Source: Gracilaria domingensis (Eukaryota > Rhodophyta > Florideophyceae > Gracilariales > Gracilariaceae). From it: 64,000 bases of DNA. This document shows positions 44,901-56,300 of this stretch, in pieces; the first letter of the stretch is position 1; each line of letters begins with the position of its first letter. A model generated the notes under the pieces. That model was not told where the DNA came from. It did no database searches and worked only from the letters and a program-made list of their open reading frames with translations. The translations under genes were made by a program, and so were the position numbers. The stretch is taken from contig VCMS01000181.1 of NCBI GenBank assembly GCA_022539475.1, forward strand, positions 98,571 through 162,570. Direction: 5' to 3'.

Positions 44901-45639
44901 GTGCAACGCGTTTCGCGGGACTTAGTCACTATCGCGATTCATAATATACGCGTCGGTGCCAGACGTTGGTGATACACAGTATAAATAACATGTGAGGTTG
45001 ACCCATTCATGGGTGTACTATATATTAGAAATAATAGTTATGATGTGCACGTCATAGACGGTGCTTCACACACGTCTGGGAGCTTTGCACCCATTCTTTG
45101 CGGTATTTAGATATTTTAGTGTATAATATCTACTGCACCACACTTACAGTGGGCTGGCCTACTGCACTACTTCATAGGTTGATCTCGATCCAATGTTGGA
45201 GAAGTAAACAGACAACCGAGTGTTCGGCTCTAACTTACCACTCTTGGTATGTGATATCCTCCTTGCAAAAAGTCGCCAGCGTATGTCGGGTTCGTTGTCC
45301 GCCTTGTGGCATCTAAAGCACTACACCCGCTCTCGCGTGTTTTTTTGTGTGTGCGTCTTCTGTGGTTTTGTCACTGTTGGACAGGTATTGCTACTGCATA
45401 CCAGTAACTACCGTTCGCTCAATTGTTAACTCTTGTGGCTCTCTACCGCTAACACGTGTCGCCGCCACTCTCGTGAGTGCTACCGCCACCGCGCTCACGT
45501 CATCTACAGATATATGTTTCTGTTCTTATACCTCTGGACACGTGTCCTTGGCCGCTTTGCTTTCTTAGACATCGGGAAAGGTGAACGCGGGTCTTACACT
45601 GGGCCCAGCTGTGTCATCCTGGGAGCGCGCTCTACATCT
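44901..45639. other. Intergenic, nothing recognised
   Basis: No supported gene or repeat before the diverged satellite. Confidence 0.4.
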
Positions 45640-46860
45640 GTGCCTCTCCGAACATTTGTCGAGCCTTTTCGACCCCATTGGTCATTAGAGCGCTTTGTGG
45701 CTTTCCAAGTAGGTTTAAGTATACTGTTCGAGCCGTTTGGGGTCAAAATGAGCTTTTGCACGCCGCAGAGGAAGCCACAAACCGTTAGGGTCCTCTCAAA
45801 CGGATTCTGTTCACAATTACCGATATCCTAGCGCTTTATAAGCTCAATACAGCCTCTTGTGCTTGTTTTGTTTTCTGAAAGTGTCCTTGAGTTATACGTA
45901 GTTCATTCTATTTTATTTCAGCAATTTGTTGTCCGGAAGAGTTTATGCAAGCCGTGCAAAAGCCTCCGGATCGATCTCAAGAAACGGGATCCTAACCTTT
46001 TCACCATAATGCCTACCTGAGCACTCCGTGGCAGATTTTGAATCGCTCTGTAAGCTGATTAAAAGCCTTGTGCCTGGTTACATATTTTATTCTATTTTTT
46101 GTGAATAGTTTATGGGGAGGGAGAGTTCATGCACGCCGTGTATAACCCTCGAGAGCAATCTGGGGACTCATAATCCGGTGTGATCGACCATGGCTTATTT
46201 TGAAGCCCTTCGGAAGCTTATCGGATCCTTAAGCGCTTCATTAATGATATAGAACTCGTGGCTCTGTCAATCTTGTATTTTATTCTATGGGAGCAGTTTC
46301 CTGCGCACACAGTTCATCAACGCCATTCTTTAAGAGCAAAAGTGACGTTCAGTACTCGCACAGGGTTACTTTCTAACACGACCAAAATTCGATCTTGTGC
46401 AGCGCTTTGTAAGCGCAATACAGCTCCTTTGCTCATTACTAGTTAGTTTCTACGTTTCTCTCTTTTTTTTTTTTTTTTTTTGTCAGAGTTATCAGCCTTG
46501 TCGTAAGTCGCATGTATCTGAGCCCTCAATTCCTGATATTCAACCACATCCGAAGCTCATTAAAAGCCTTCGGCATTTATACATATTTTATTCTATTTTA
46601 TGGGAATACGTTCTGGTCAGGGAGAGTTCATGGACGCCGTGCATAACACTCGGGAGCAATCTGGGGCCTCGTAATCCGATGTCGTTCACAATGGCTCATT
46701 TTGAACACTTTTGGAAGCTCATCCGATCATTAAGCGCTTCAATAATAATATAGAACTCGTGTCTCCATCACGATTTCATTCTATTTTATGTGAGCACTTT
46801 CTTGTGCACACAGGTCATCAACGCCATTCCTTACGCTCGAAACTGACGTTCAGTACTCGC
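45640..46860. repeat. Diverged copy of the 188-bp monomer satellite
   Basis: Recognisable monomer cores at about 45755, 45945, 46130, 46298, 46630 and 46803 (variants of TGCACGCCGT and the gcgcacacag...caacgcc form), with tattctattttatg stretches between. It is clearly related to the arrays at 7.6-18.8 kb but more diverged and not in a regular 942-bp order; one monomer is replaced by a poly-T (46464-46482). It ends abruptly at ~46860 against retroelement sequence. Confidence 0.85.
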
Positions 46861-47257
46861 AGACGGAGTACGAGGAGGGCAGTGGCGCGAGTACTTGTAG
46901 AGATGAAGATGATGAAGAAGGCCGCGACTCTGCAGAGTACTCGGAAGACGACGACGAAGAGGTGTATAATGGAATGGCATTGTTCTAGGACGAGGTAGAA
47001 GAGGAGGAGGTTGGAGAGGGAACCCATGAAGGACATGGTGGTCGCGGCGGCGGCGGCGGTCGCGATGCAGTGTGTGAAGGGGAAGACTTCGAAGAAGACA
47101 ATGAGGAAGAAGACGAAGTGCAGCCGGTTCGCCGTCGCCGTCGCAGATCGTTGCCGAGAAGAATCCCTAACGAGGGCTAAGAAGAAAGCGCCACTAGCTG
47201 GCTTTACTCAGTACTACCTCAAGCTACTATAGAGGGGGGATAAGACCGCTAGGAGGT
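46861..47257 (+). other. Residual internal part of the Ty3 relic, with polypurine tract
   Basis: Plus strand encodes acidic segments, then a G-G-R-G-G-G-G-G run, an acidic stretch and V-R-R-R-R-R-R, interrupted by one stop. This may be the remains of the relic's pol tail. A purine run tatagaggggggataag at 47228-47244 lies 14 bp before the end of the antisense gene, the same arrangement as in element 1. The relic is cut off on its 5' side at the satellite junction. Confidence 0.4.
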
Positions 47258-49759
47258 TCAGCCGCTGGTCGGAGGAGCACCACTTCCCGCGTTGGGATTC
47301 TGCGAGAAGTACTCGCTCGCGAGGGCAGCTAGCCCTGCGATGGTGTTCACTCCCGGAGGGATTTGCACGCCATGAGCCTGAAGATCTGCCCGAAGGGAAG
47401 CCACACTTCCAGCCCAATTTGCCGGTTGTGCGGTGGGAGCTATCAAGGACCATCCCTCAGGGGCAGGAGCGCCCTCCGTCGGGACCGCAGTTGCGTTCCG
47501 ATCCGTGTTCGGAATGCCAGTGAGTTGTTCCGTTCTGGCAACGATCGCGATCTCATCATTACCCACCATTGGATCGGGGACATCCGAGGGCACGGCGTAG
47601 TCCTCAGGGGACATAAACCCAATTGGGTGACCTACCGGCATGGCGCGGGGAAGTGCGGCCATCGCGTTCGCTTGCTCTTGTGAGATGAGCTGGCGCTCCC
47701 ACGGGTCGTAGTACACCCAAACCCCGGAACGAGTAGAAATTCGCCCCGGAGATCGGTCTCGGAAGCGCTGTCGCCGGTCAGGTTGCCACGTCACCGGAAC
47801 CCGGTCCCAATCGACCCTGTCGATAACATCCAGTAGTTCCTCAACTTCTTCTTGGTTAGCTTCGGAACCCAATGGGGTATTCATCTCAATCCTTCGTAGG
47901 AGCCACCTCAGGTTAGGAGGGAGGTACTACAAGCGGTAATGGTCATAAGCATCCAACAGGAGGTGAACCGCTACGCGGGCAGCCCACTCGGCGAGCACCA
48001 AAGACCAATAGCCCGAGTGGGGATCGTCAATTAACCGCGAGCCGAGGTAATAGACGCTCGCCGCGAGCTGTGCGAAGCACCCAGCGGGTACCTCTACGCG
48101 ACTTCACCACGATGGAAGGGCCACATAACGGGAAGGCAGCGCATCGAAGCGCAAGCGGTCAACCTCCAGATTTGGATACGGAACAAGGAGTCCCCTGCGG
48201 GAGCGTGCGTTTCGCTCGAAGCTGACTCTTCTCTCGAACTCATAGAGATCCCTGTTGTGTCGCTGACTCCGTGAGAGGTATCGGAACTCTGCCCTGAGCA
48301 AGGGACGACTCCAGAGGAGGATGTCTGGATCAACTTCGCTGAAGTGATATCTGTGTTCCGCTTCCGGAAATGCCGCTAACGCGTCGCCATAGGACACTTC
48401 CCCGTATGTACGGTAATGAGACACGTCGAAGTCGTAAGAAGCCGGAATCGGATGATCATAACGTAACCTTCCAACCCTGGAATAGGCCAGACGGGCCATG
48501 TCACCACGAGCTTGGTCAAGGGACTCTCCGCGGTCGCCGCGAAGCAGATGAGGTTCCACCGCTATGCGGGTGCGCCATTCGCGAGAGCGCACGGCATCAC
48601 GAGGAAGCCCGCCAGGGAGGATTCCGTTCACGGCGTATGAGTCGATAAGGGCGTCATCGGTAACCACTGTCGGGTGATACCAAGGCGCTTGGGAGAAGAT
48701 CAAGCCTTCGCGGCGGATATCCCGATTCAGAAGGGACTCACGGCTGATCCACCCACGAGGGTTCACCGTTAACGGGACAGCTTGTTCAGCATTCCATGCG
48801 ATGGCATTCGGGTCGAACGCCTGTTGTAACTGCCGGAGGTGTAGTATAGTGGATCCGATATGTATGGCAGGTAAGAAGGGGTATACTAGAGACTGGCAGG
48901 AAGCGCAAGGTGTCCCACGTGTGCGGAGATGGCACGCCGTGCGGACTTGTATGATAGTAACTACACGTAGCATAGTTGTAGATAGATGGCACCCGCTCCA
49001 CGTCTGGATATTTTCGCCACGTGGGCAGGGTGCCGATTCGGACTGTACGCGGTGAGTTGCAGCGTCGAGGTGCTACTTATGCACCTCCGCTCCTCCCGTA
49101 CACCCAACTAGTAAAGGGCAAGCACCACCGTCCTGAACTATCTCTTCGCTAAGTCAGACCTGCGACTAGAACCGTGACGGACGACTACTAGATTCCCAGG
49201 CCGTTCGGACTCAACGCGCGTTTCTCGACCGCGCCTGACGCTCCCAACCGCCCAGTCTCCCTACGACCGCCCGGTGCTGGCGTTCGTTTCCACGCGTTAC
49301 ACTTATACCCGACCGGATCACTGGACTACACGCCCCGCTTACGAACTTACACGGATCGCGCCTCTAGGACTCTTTCGCCTGACGGCGCTATCTCACAGGA
49401 GGCGCAGGAGCGATCAGAAGAGGAACACTCGGATGGAGATACGCCTCATAGAAGTTAAGAGGAGCGGTCATCTGCGGGAGAGGTTGAACCTGCGGGTGAG
49501 GATGAAGGAGACCAGGATGGTAATTTCCCGCTATGGACTGTTGGTATGGACCCCCGTATGAATGCCCTTGAGAGAGGGGAGCTGATTGAAACCCGCCGAA
49601 GTAGCCGGAAGGTGCCACAGAGAGCTGTCCCTGTTGGCAAGCGCTACCCGAGGGTGCCTCAGACGCCGCCTGCGGAGCTGACGACGAGTTCCCCGGGAGT
49701 GGGTTGGTTTGGAACGGATTCATCCCTGTTGTAGGAGAGGCTGGAGAAGAATCAGACAC
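47258..49759 (-). pseudogene. Antisense accessory gene of the Ty3 relic, interrupted by a solo LTR
   Basis: Minus strand. 49759-49403 encodes a Gln/Pro-rich N-terminal tail starting M-N-P-F-Q (49723). A solo LTR occupies 48840-49397. 48834-48104 and then 48080-47890 encode the ordered region, and 47884-47258 the C-terminal part after a stop and frame change near 47935. Blocks shared with the antisense gene of element 2 include G-W-I-S-R-E-S-L, A-P-W-Y-H-P, N-G-I-L-P-G-G-L-P, R-T-Y-G-E-V-S-Y-G-D, R-A-E-F-R-Y-L, P-Y-P-N-L-E, G-S-R-L-I-D-D-P, E-W-A-A-R-V-A and D-V-I-D-R-V-D-W. By eye about half of the residues are identical over most of the length. Function unknown. Confidence 0.85.
48840..49397. 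repeat. Solo LTR (558 bp) with 5-bp target duplication
   Basis: Starts tgtagtatag and ends gctatctcaca, flanked on both sides by ggagg (48835-48839 and 49398-49402). Ends resemble the element 1 LTR. It has no internal region, so it arose by recombination between two LTRs after insertion into the relic's antisense gene. Confidence 0.92.
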
Positions 49760-50076
49760 TGTTGGCTGTTAGCGCCGAGGAATCGGAGGAGAGTTCGGTA
49801 CTGTGTCCGAGGTCGGAGAAGGCTGGGAAGTTGTTTGAGTAACCGGACTGCCGGTGGAAGCCATCGCGGCTGTTCTTTTTAAACACCCGAATGTCGGTAC
49901 TTCGTCGCCTCGCCACGTCACGCGTCGAACCTAAGAAGAGGAAGATGTGTAGCAATGGATTTACGCTATCAGATGAGTGATGATTCTCATATCGAGATGG
50001 AAAGCCGCCATGCTGACGTGGAGATGGTTATGAAAACTCCCGTTTATTTTTGGATATTTTGTGATGGTTTAAGTTG
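49760..50076. other. Upstream region of the relic antisense gene
   Basis: About 320 bp without a gene, up to the insertion site of element 2. It should contain the relic's antisense promoter and continues at 62018 on the other side of element 2. Confidence 0.4.
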
Positions 50077-50081
50077 ACCCC

Positions 50082-51055
50082 TGTAGAGCAACGCATTTTG
50101 CGTGGTTATCAGGATGATGCGTCTCATATACTCAGGGGAGTGATACGAGGATGCACTCGAAGAGTTATGAGTTGGACCCAATTTTGGCGGTTACTTTTGG
50201 AATGGCTTTCCCACAGTTACCTGTAATCAGGGTTGCCATTGCTGGCCAATACCGCTAGGTGGACGCGTGTACTACACCACCGTGTGTGTGCATATTACGG
50301 GACAATAGGTAGTGCACCTGAGGTGCCTGACACTGGGCTAGCCACGTGTACGGACCCCCGCGGGTGTGCACCACGTGTACATAGTTAGTTTAGACCTACT
50401 TAGGTGAGCTCGACCTCGTCGTCGCGAGCACCTTTGTAAAGTCAACCCGAGCACTTCTAAGTGAACTCTTTGTCGAGTAGCGCTCTTCTGAGTGGACTCT
50501 ACACGAGTGAGGCTCTGGCGCCAGCCGCCTACGTGGGTTATCACTCTCGCGAGTATAGCCACGTCTGGTTACGGTGGTCCTACCCTCTCGGTACCTTTAA
50601 GGAACATCTGTCGTTGATGTCGGGACCTGAGGGTCGTACCGAGGAGGTATAGGACTAGATTACGAAGTGATCCGACTCTGTATAGAGTTTTGCCGTGTTT
50701 ACGGAAACCCGTGCATTACCGTTGGAGGATCTCGCCCCGCTCCGGGCACAGTGCCGAGGAGGCCCTACCCGTCGCGTGTGGGTGTTGTTTAGTTGTTGTT
50801 TTCTGTTGCTTTCCCTCTCGGGACTACACCTGTCGTTGGTCGTGTTTCATCGTTGCCGATACCACCCCATCTCAGAAGTTTCTCATCGTTTCCTCACCAC
50901 GTGGCCTATCACCTCTGTAGGTATAGCCAGTTGCCACTTCGGCCTTACAACCGAGTTACGGTGGTACAGAGGGCTCTGTCACTGGTCTGCCCTCTCTCAC
51001 GAGAGCGGATCTTCGGACAGTCTGGTGGGTTTCACTCTTCCGAGTTTGCCCCACA
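50082..51055 (+). repeat. 5' LTR of element 2 (974 bp)
   Basis: tgtagagcaacg...tttgccccaca, near-identical to 61050-62017. It should contain the promoter; no clear TATA position can be assigned by eye. Confidence 0.96.
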
Positions 51056-51058
51056 AAG

Positions 51059-51078
51059 TGGTCTCCCGACCTAGAACC
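51059..51078 (+). promoter_or_regulatory. Candidate primer binding site
   Basis: Three bases after the 5' LTR, starts tggtctcccgac, as expected for pairing with a tRNA 3' CCA end. The matching tRNA could not be identified. Confidence 0.5.
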
Positions 51079-51299
51079 GTTTTAGGTCACTGTCGTGGAA
51101 TTGACTTGATTGTTGACGGATCACCGTTTTCTGACAACGATCAGGGGACTCTTTAGAGTTTTGGAGGTTGACAACTTTTGAACGTGAACCGCTGACGTGG
51201 TGGTTTACCGAGAAGGTTTATTGAGTTTTCTTGTTCTTTGGGGACTCGTGTACGAGTTTAACTGGATCATCTGGATCAGATTGCCTACTGGTTTCCAGT

Positions 51300-53369
51300 A
51301 TGCCGCAACCGCCTCGAGGTTCTCGAGCTGGTTCAGCGCGGTCGTCAGCTGCGGTTCCACCCGTTGCACCGACGTCCCGGTCTATCCCAGATGAGGCGCA
51401 ACCTCTTGAGGTCGTACCCCGCCCCCGGAGAACGCGCTCAGTTACGGAAGCACCTAAGGAAAACGTGGGTTCTGCTCAACCCGTCGTTGAGACACCATCC
51501 ATGGTTAACCCTAACGCTGCTACCGTAGCCGAGTTGGCTAGGTTGGAATCCCGCTTGGATATTAATCACGCTGCTCACGTGGAACTCCTACAGGATGTTA
51601 CCTCGTTGAGGACGCAGGTTGATAATGCCCAGGTGAGGGATGTCTCAGGAGACTTACGTCTTCTGAGAAGGGACGTGAATTCCATTATGGAAAATCTGGG
51701 TACCCCAGACGTCTTCGTCACGGAGTACCGGGCATTTGTCGAGGAAATGCGCACCGATATCGGTCGAATTCGTTCGCGCTTGGAAACGCTGGAGGATACA
51801 ATCCGTATGGATGAAGCTGTGGACGCACAGGTTCCTCAAGGAAATCCATCTGCGGATGACGACCATCGTTCGGTGAAGCAGAAACGTCGACACCCAAAAC
51901 GAGTTCACTATGATTCGGATTCATCGCGCTCTGACTCGAGCGGCATGACTGAAGACAGTTCGTCAGATTCATCTGATAGTGATGACAACCGTCATAGGTC
52001 ACGTTCGACACGGTCGAAAGCGACGCAGTCTACTCAGGCAGTGATGAGATCACGCGTGAAAGGACGGCGCCACTTGGGACTCAAAGAGTTAAAGCCGACG
52101 GATCCGCTCTACACAAAGCTGTTGTCGTACCGCTATTATCGGTTGGAGGATGTTACTTCGAATCGCTCCTCGCGAGGAACCGGTAAGGTGAAGGACTACA
52201 TTCGAAGGTTGAATGTTACCCTTGAAACAAGGAAGTTCTCGGGGACAGATCCTATCCTTGTCTTGGATTTCCTTGCCAGGTTCGTCCAGGAGGCCGATAT
52301 ACTCGGTATGAGTGAAGCACAGGCATATGTGGCACTGCCGTACTTCCTAACAGGGACTGCGGAAGATCAGTACAACTCAGTTCGAGGAACCTCGAGAGCC
52401 TCGGAAGGAGGAGTCACGTGTTGGCCGGAAGCCGTGAACTACCTTCTCAGGTCGTACGCGACTTCCAACGCGATTTACAGCGCTACTCTTGCTGTTCGCG
52501 ACACTAGACAGAAGAGTGGAGAATCTGAAACGGTTTATTCAACGCGGTTGAACAAAGCGTTTCACCGATGTGGTAATATGTATTCCGCACAGGAGCGGTG
52601 TACCATGTTTGTTGATGGTTTGGACCCCACCATTCGGTCGTTGGTGGCTCGCCGACGCGAGGAAAAACGCCGAATGACGTACTTAGAGTTGGTTAATTAC
52701 GCCCAGGCGGAAGGAGAGACGTATCGAGCCCGCAACCCGGGGCAGCGCCGCTCGAAAGCGCTACTCGCGGAGAGTTCGTCACCATCGATGTCGGTTTTGC
52801 GACGTGAAACCGCTGTCGGTGATGCTGATAACGTCCACTTCATCGGAAGTAACCCCGATTCTTACGGATCTACGGACCTGCCGTCAACCTCGATTCCGAG
52901 CACGGAAGAAGACCCCGCATTGTATGCCCAAGGTGTCCGGGTGCCTGCAGCCCCGCTGCCTTACGCTAACAATTCGTCGCGTCTGAACCGTCCAGGGTGG
53001 AAGGACACAGCACCACAACGTCGAGTGGACAATCGCCCTCGCGACAAACCGGCCTCGGTCATATGTTACCAGTGCTACCTTCCAGGTCACGTACCGACGC
53101 AGTGCGTATTTCCGCCGTCGCACAGGCCGAAAATTATTGCGTATTACGACGCCCTCACGCCCGAGGAAAAGGAATCTGTTCCACGAAAGGAATATGATAA
53201 GGCCAGAGCTGAACTGGGATTACCGGTTCCGGTCTATGCTCAGCCCTCCGTTCCGGCACAGGCACCTTCGAACCAGGTTCAAGGCGAAGTACCCACGCAT
53301 GGGGTTCAGTTAAGCCCCCCGAACGGAGTTCACGCACCGAATTCGGTGAGCCCCGTTCAGAAAAACTGA
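51300..53369 (+). CDS. gag: Gag of element 2 (~689 aa)
   Basis: The preferred start is ATG 51300 (M-P-Q-P-P-R-G-S); the frame is open from 51231 but the first 23 codons lie in the leader. N-terminal third is Ser/Pro-rich with a coiled stretch and an acidic Ser/Asp run (~residues 205-255). Residues ~300-500 form the capsid-like helical domain (Y-F-L-T-G-T-A-E-D-Q-Y, then E-T-V-Y-S-T-R-L-N). A canonical CCHC zinc knuckle C-Y-Q-C-Y-L-P-G-H-V-P-T-Q-C lies at ~residues 586-599. The product packages the element RNA. Stop TGA at 53367-53369 is followed by pol in the -1 frame. Confidence 0.93.
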   Translation: MPQPPRGSRAGSARSSAAVPPVAPTSRSIPDEAQPLEVVPRPRRTRSVTEAPKENVGSAQPVVETPSMVNPNAATVAELARLESRLDINHAAHVELLQDVTSLRTQVDNAQVRDVSGDLRLLRRDVNSIMENLGTPDVFVTEYRAFVEEMRTDIGRIRSRLETLEDTIRMDEAVDAQVPQGNPSADDDHRSVKQKRRHPKRVHYDSDSSRSDSSGMTEDSSSDSSDSDDNRHRSRSTRSKATQSTQAVMRSRVKGRRHLGLKELKPTDPLYTKLLSYRYYRLEDVTSNRSSRGTGKVKDYIRRLNVTLETRKFSGTDPILVLDFLARFVQEADILGMSEAQAYVALPYFLTGTAEDQYNSVRGTSRASEGGVTCWPEAVNYLLRSYATSNAIYSATLAVRDTRQKSGESETVYSTRLNKAFHRCGNMYSAQERCTMFVDGLDPTIRSLVARRREEKRRMTYLELVNYAQAEGETYRARNPGQRRSKALLAESSSPSMSVLRRETAVGDADNVHFIGSNPDSYGSTDLPSTSIPSTEEDPALYAQGVRVPAAPLPYANNSSRLNRPGWKDTAPQRRVDNRPRDKPASVICYQCYLPGHVPTQCVFPPSHRPKIIAYYDALTPEEKESVPRKEYDKARAELGLPVPVYAQPSVPAQAPSNQVQGEVPTHGVQLSPPNGVHAPNSVSPVQKN

Positions 53370-53370
53370 C
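53356..53370 (+). promoter_or_regulatory. Candidate -1 frameshift site at the gag stop
   Basis: The gag frame ends CAG AAA AAC TGA and the pol frame is exactly -1 and open across this point (GAA AAA CTG ACT). An A-run directly before the stop suits -1 slippage, though it is not the textbook X-XXY-YYZ heptamer. Confidence 0.4.
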
Positions 53371-56300
53371 TTCGGGAGTTTCCCCTACGGGAGAGGCGCT
53401 TTCCGAGCCGAAGTTAAAGGCGCCCGAGGCGTCACAGCTTCGCTCCCCAGCTGTTAGAATCCTTTCAAGGATAGCGGCTAAAACTGACGTGAGCTCAGAA
53501 CACCTTTCGGTTCTACGTCGTCCGTGGATACGGTCCCGTAATCTCCGTATTCCGGAAAGAGTTCTTGTGATGGCCAAGAGAAACTACAAAGTTTATGCCG
53601 ATCTTGGCTTGTCTAACCAGTTCATGGTTCGACAGTTGTCTGTGTTGGATACAGGAGCTGCACCGAACCTGATTCACCTTGAGTTGGTGCCACCCGCGCT
53701 ACGGGATGAAATTCGTCATGGTCCAGGTTTGGATATCGCGGATGCCAACAATAACCCGTTGCGTACTCTTGGGTACATACCTCTCATGGTACGATTAGGA
53801 ACCTGTATGGTTAAAGTGGATTTCATGGTTTGCAAAAGCATTGCCGCACCGGTGATACTCGGTTGTGACTTTTGTGATCGTTTTGTTGAAGCGATTCGAC
53901 CTCGAGCTCGAGTTGTTACCATGGATGATGGTTCCGAAATACCGATTGTAAGGAAACCGCTAAAGAGAGCTACACGCAAGCGCGTCCCGCTCCCTGCTGC
54001 ACAGGAAGTTCCAACCGTCGACCCGGTATCATCTAAGCTCCATGTGGCTCATGCCATCGCAATCCCTGCGCAATCCCAAGTTTGGGTCACCATAACTACC
54101 AAGCAGTCTGGTCTACGTGTGGTACAACCATTGCCATCATTGTATGATCAGAAGCAACTCGCTTTGGCGAACGGAGTAATCTCGGTGGAACCCGACAAAC
54201 CATTCAGAGTTTTGGTCGCCAACTTTGGCACAACCCGACAGTGGTTAGCTAAAAACCAAATCCTTGGTACCACTCTCCCACACCCTGCTGCTATCGTACC
54301 GACGAAGATACCCGTTGCGGATGTTCTCGGTATAACCGATGCTAAGGAGGGGGAGGGATCAGCGGAAACCGCTTTTACCGCATCGGTTACCCCGGCGAGC
54401 GAAGTTACCGAATCGCTGGCACCCACCGAGGGTAAAGCGTTGCCACCAGGAACGGAAGATACAGACCCTGTCAAGGAACTGGAACAGTTGAATTTTAATC
54501 ATGTACCTGAATCTCATAGAGGTAAGCTAAGAGAAATGTTGAGGGAGTTCACACCCATGTGGGATGGATCCCTCGGGACAATTGGAATCACGGAACACCG
54601 TATTGACCTACTTCCAGGTACTAGCCCCATTTCCCAACACCCATACCGGGCTGGTCCCAAAGCTAGGGAAGAAGAGCAATCTCAGGTTGAGAAGATGTTA
54701 CGCGCTGGCGTCATAGAGGCGGCTCAATCCGCTTGGGCCTCACCCGTGGTGCTAGTTCCAAAAGCGGACGGATCGTGGCGATTCTGTATTGATTACCGTC
54801 GTCTAAATTCGGTCACCGTCAAAGACGTTTATCCCATACCCAGGATGGACGAATATATTGACTCGCTTGGGAGTGCTACAGTGTTCACCGCCTTGGATGC
54901 CAATTGGGGATACTGGCAAGTTCCGATCCGTGAAAAGGATAAGGACAAAACTGCTTTTGTGTGCCACCAAGATTTGTACCGGTTTAAACGAATGCCGTTC
55001 GGATTAACCAACGCGCCGGCTACGTTTCAACGTGCTATCGATATCCTCTTGGCTCGATTCAAGTGGAAGACCTGCTTGGTGTATCTTGACGATATCATCG
55101 TGTTCTCCGATAACCTTGATGACCACTTAACACACGTCCGGGACGTCATGAGAGTCCTCAGGGACGCGGGCATTACGCTGAAACTCAAGAAGTGCGAGTT
55201 CTTCACAGATTCTGTCAAATACCTAGGGCATATCATTCGACCTGGACAGCTCTCAGTTGACGCAGTTCGCGTGAAGTCGCTGAATGAAGCGAAACACCCT
55301 ACGACACAAACGGAACTCCGCAGTTTTCTGGGTCTTTGTAATGTATATCGGCGTTTTGTCCCGAACTTCGCAGATATTGCGACCCCCCTTAACCACCTTT
55401 TGAGAAAAGGTCAACCAGTTCAACTGGAACCCCTAGGCGACGCGGAAGCGTCTGCCTTTTCGGCATTAATTGACGCAGTAACGTCACCGCCAATCTTGGC
55501 TTTGCCTAAGCTAGGACTTCCATTCGAAGTAGACACTGACGCCAGTGCACACCAGGTTGGTTGCGCCCTGTTTCAGGTCACGGAAGACGGCGTGAGACAT
55601 CCAATTGGATACTGGTCGCGATCCTTGAACGTACACGAACGTAACTACTCAGTTTCGGAGAAAGAGTGCTTAGCCGTTGTATGGCTCTAACTACACTGAG
55701 GCCATATCTTATGGGCAACCATTTTACGGTACATACGGACCACTCATCTCTCCGATGGCTCATGGAAATCTCGGAACCATCAGGACGCTTGATGCGTTGG
55801 CGCTTGAGGTTATCGGAGTTCGATTTCACAGTTACGTACAAAAAAGGAACGTTGAATCTGCAGGCAGATGCACTCTCCCGCTTGGGGACAGATGCAGAAG
55901 CGGCACCAGTTGACGATCTGGACATACCATGCTTTATGGTGGAAGAACAAGCAGGTTGGGTCGAATCCTTGTCGGATGACATCTGTGACGACATCCTGCT
56001 CACTTCTGAGAAGTTGGATCCCTTGACTGGATCTTTTGTACCCATCACTCCCGAGGAGATGATCCGAGAACAGCAAACGGATGAGTTTTGTACGCGAATT
56101 CGCGCTCGTCTCAATGGAGGAGATCGTATACCTTTTCAGGTTAACGATCAGGGGTACCTGGTTAGGTTAGTCGAAGCGTATACCCAAATTGTGGTCCCAT
56201 ACTCGCTGCAAAACCGTGTGTTGGTCATGACTCACTATGTGAAAGTAGGAGCCCACCCAGGAGGTCGAAAACTATACTTGACCCTGCGTAGGGATTTTTA

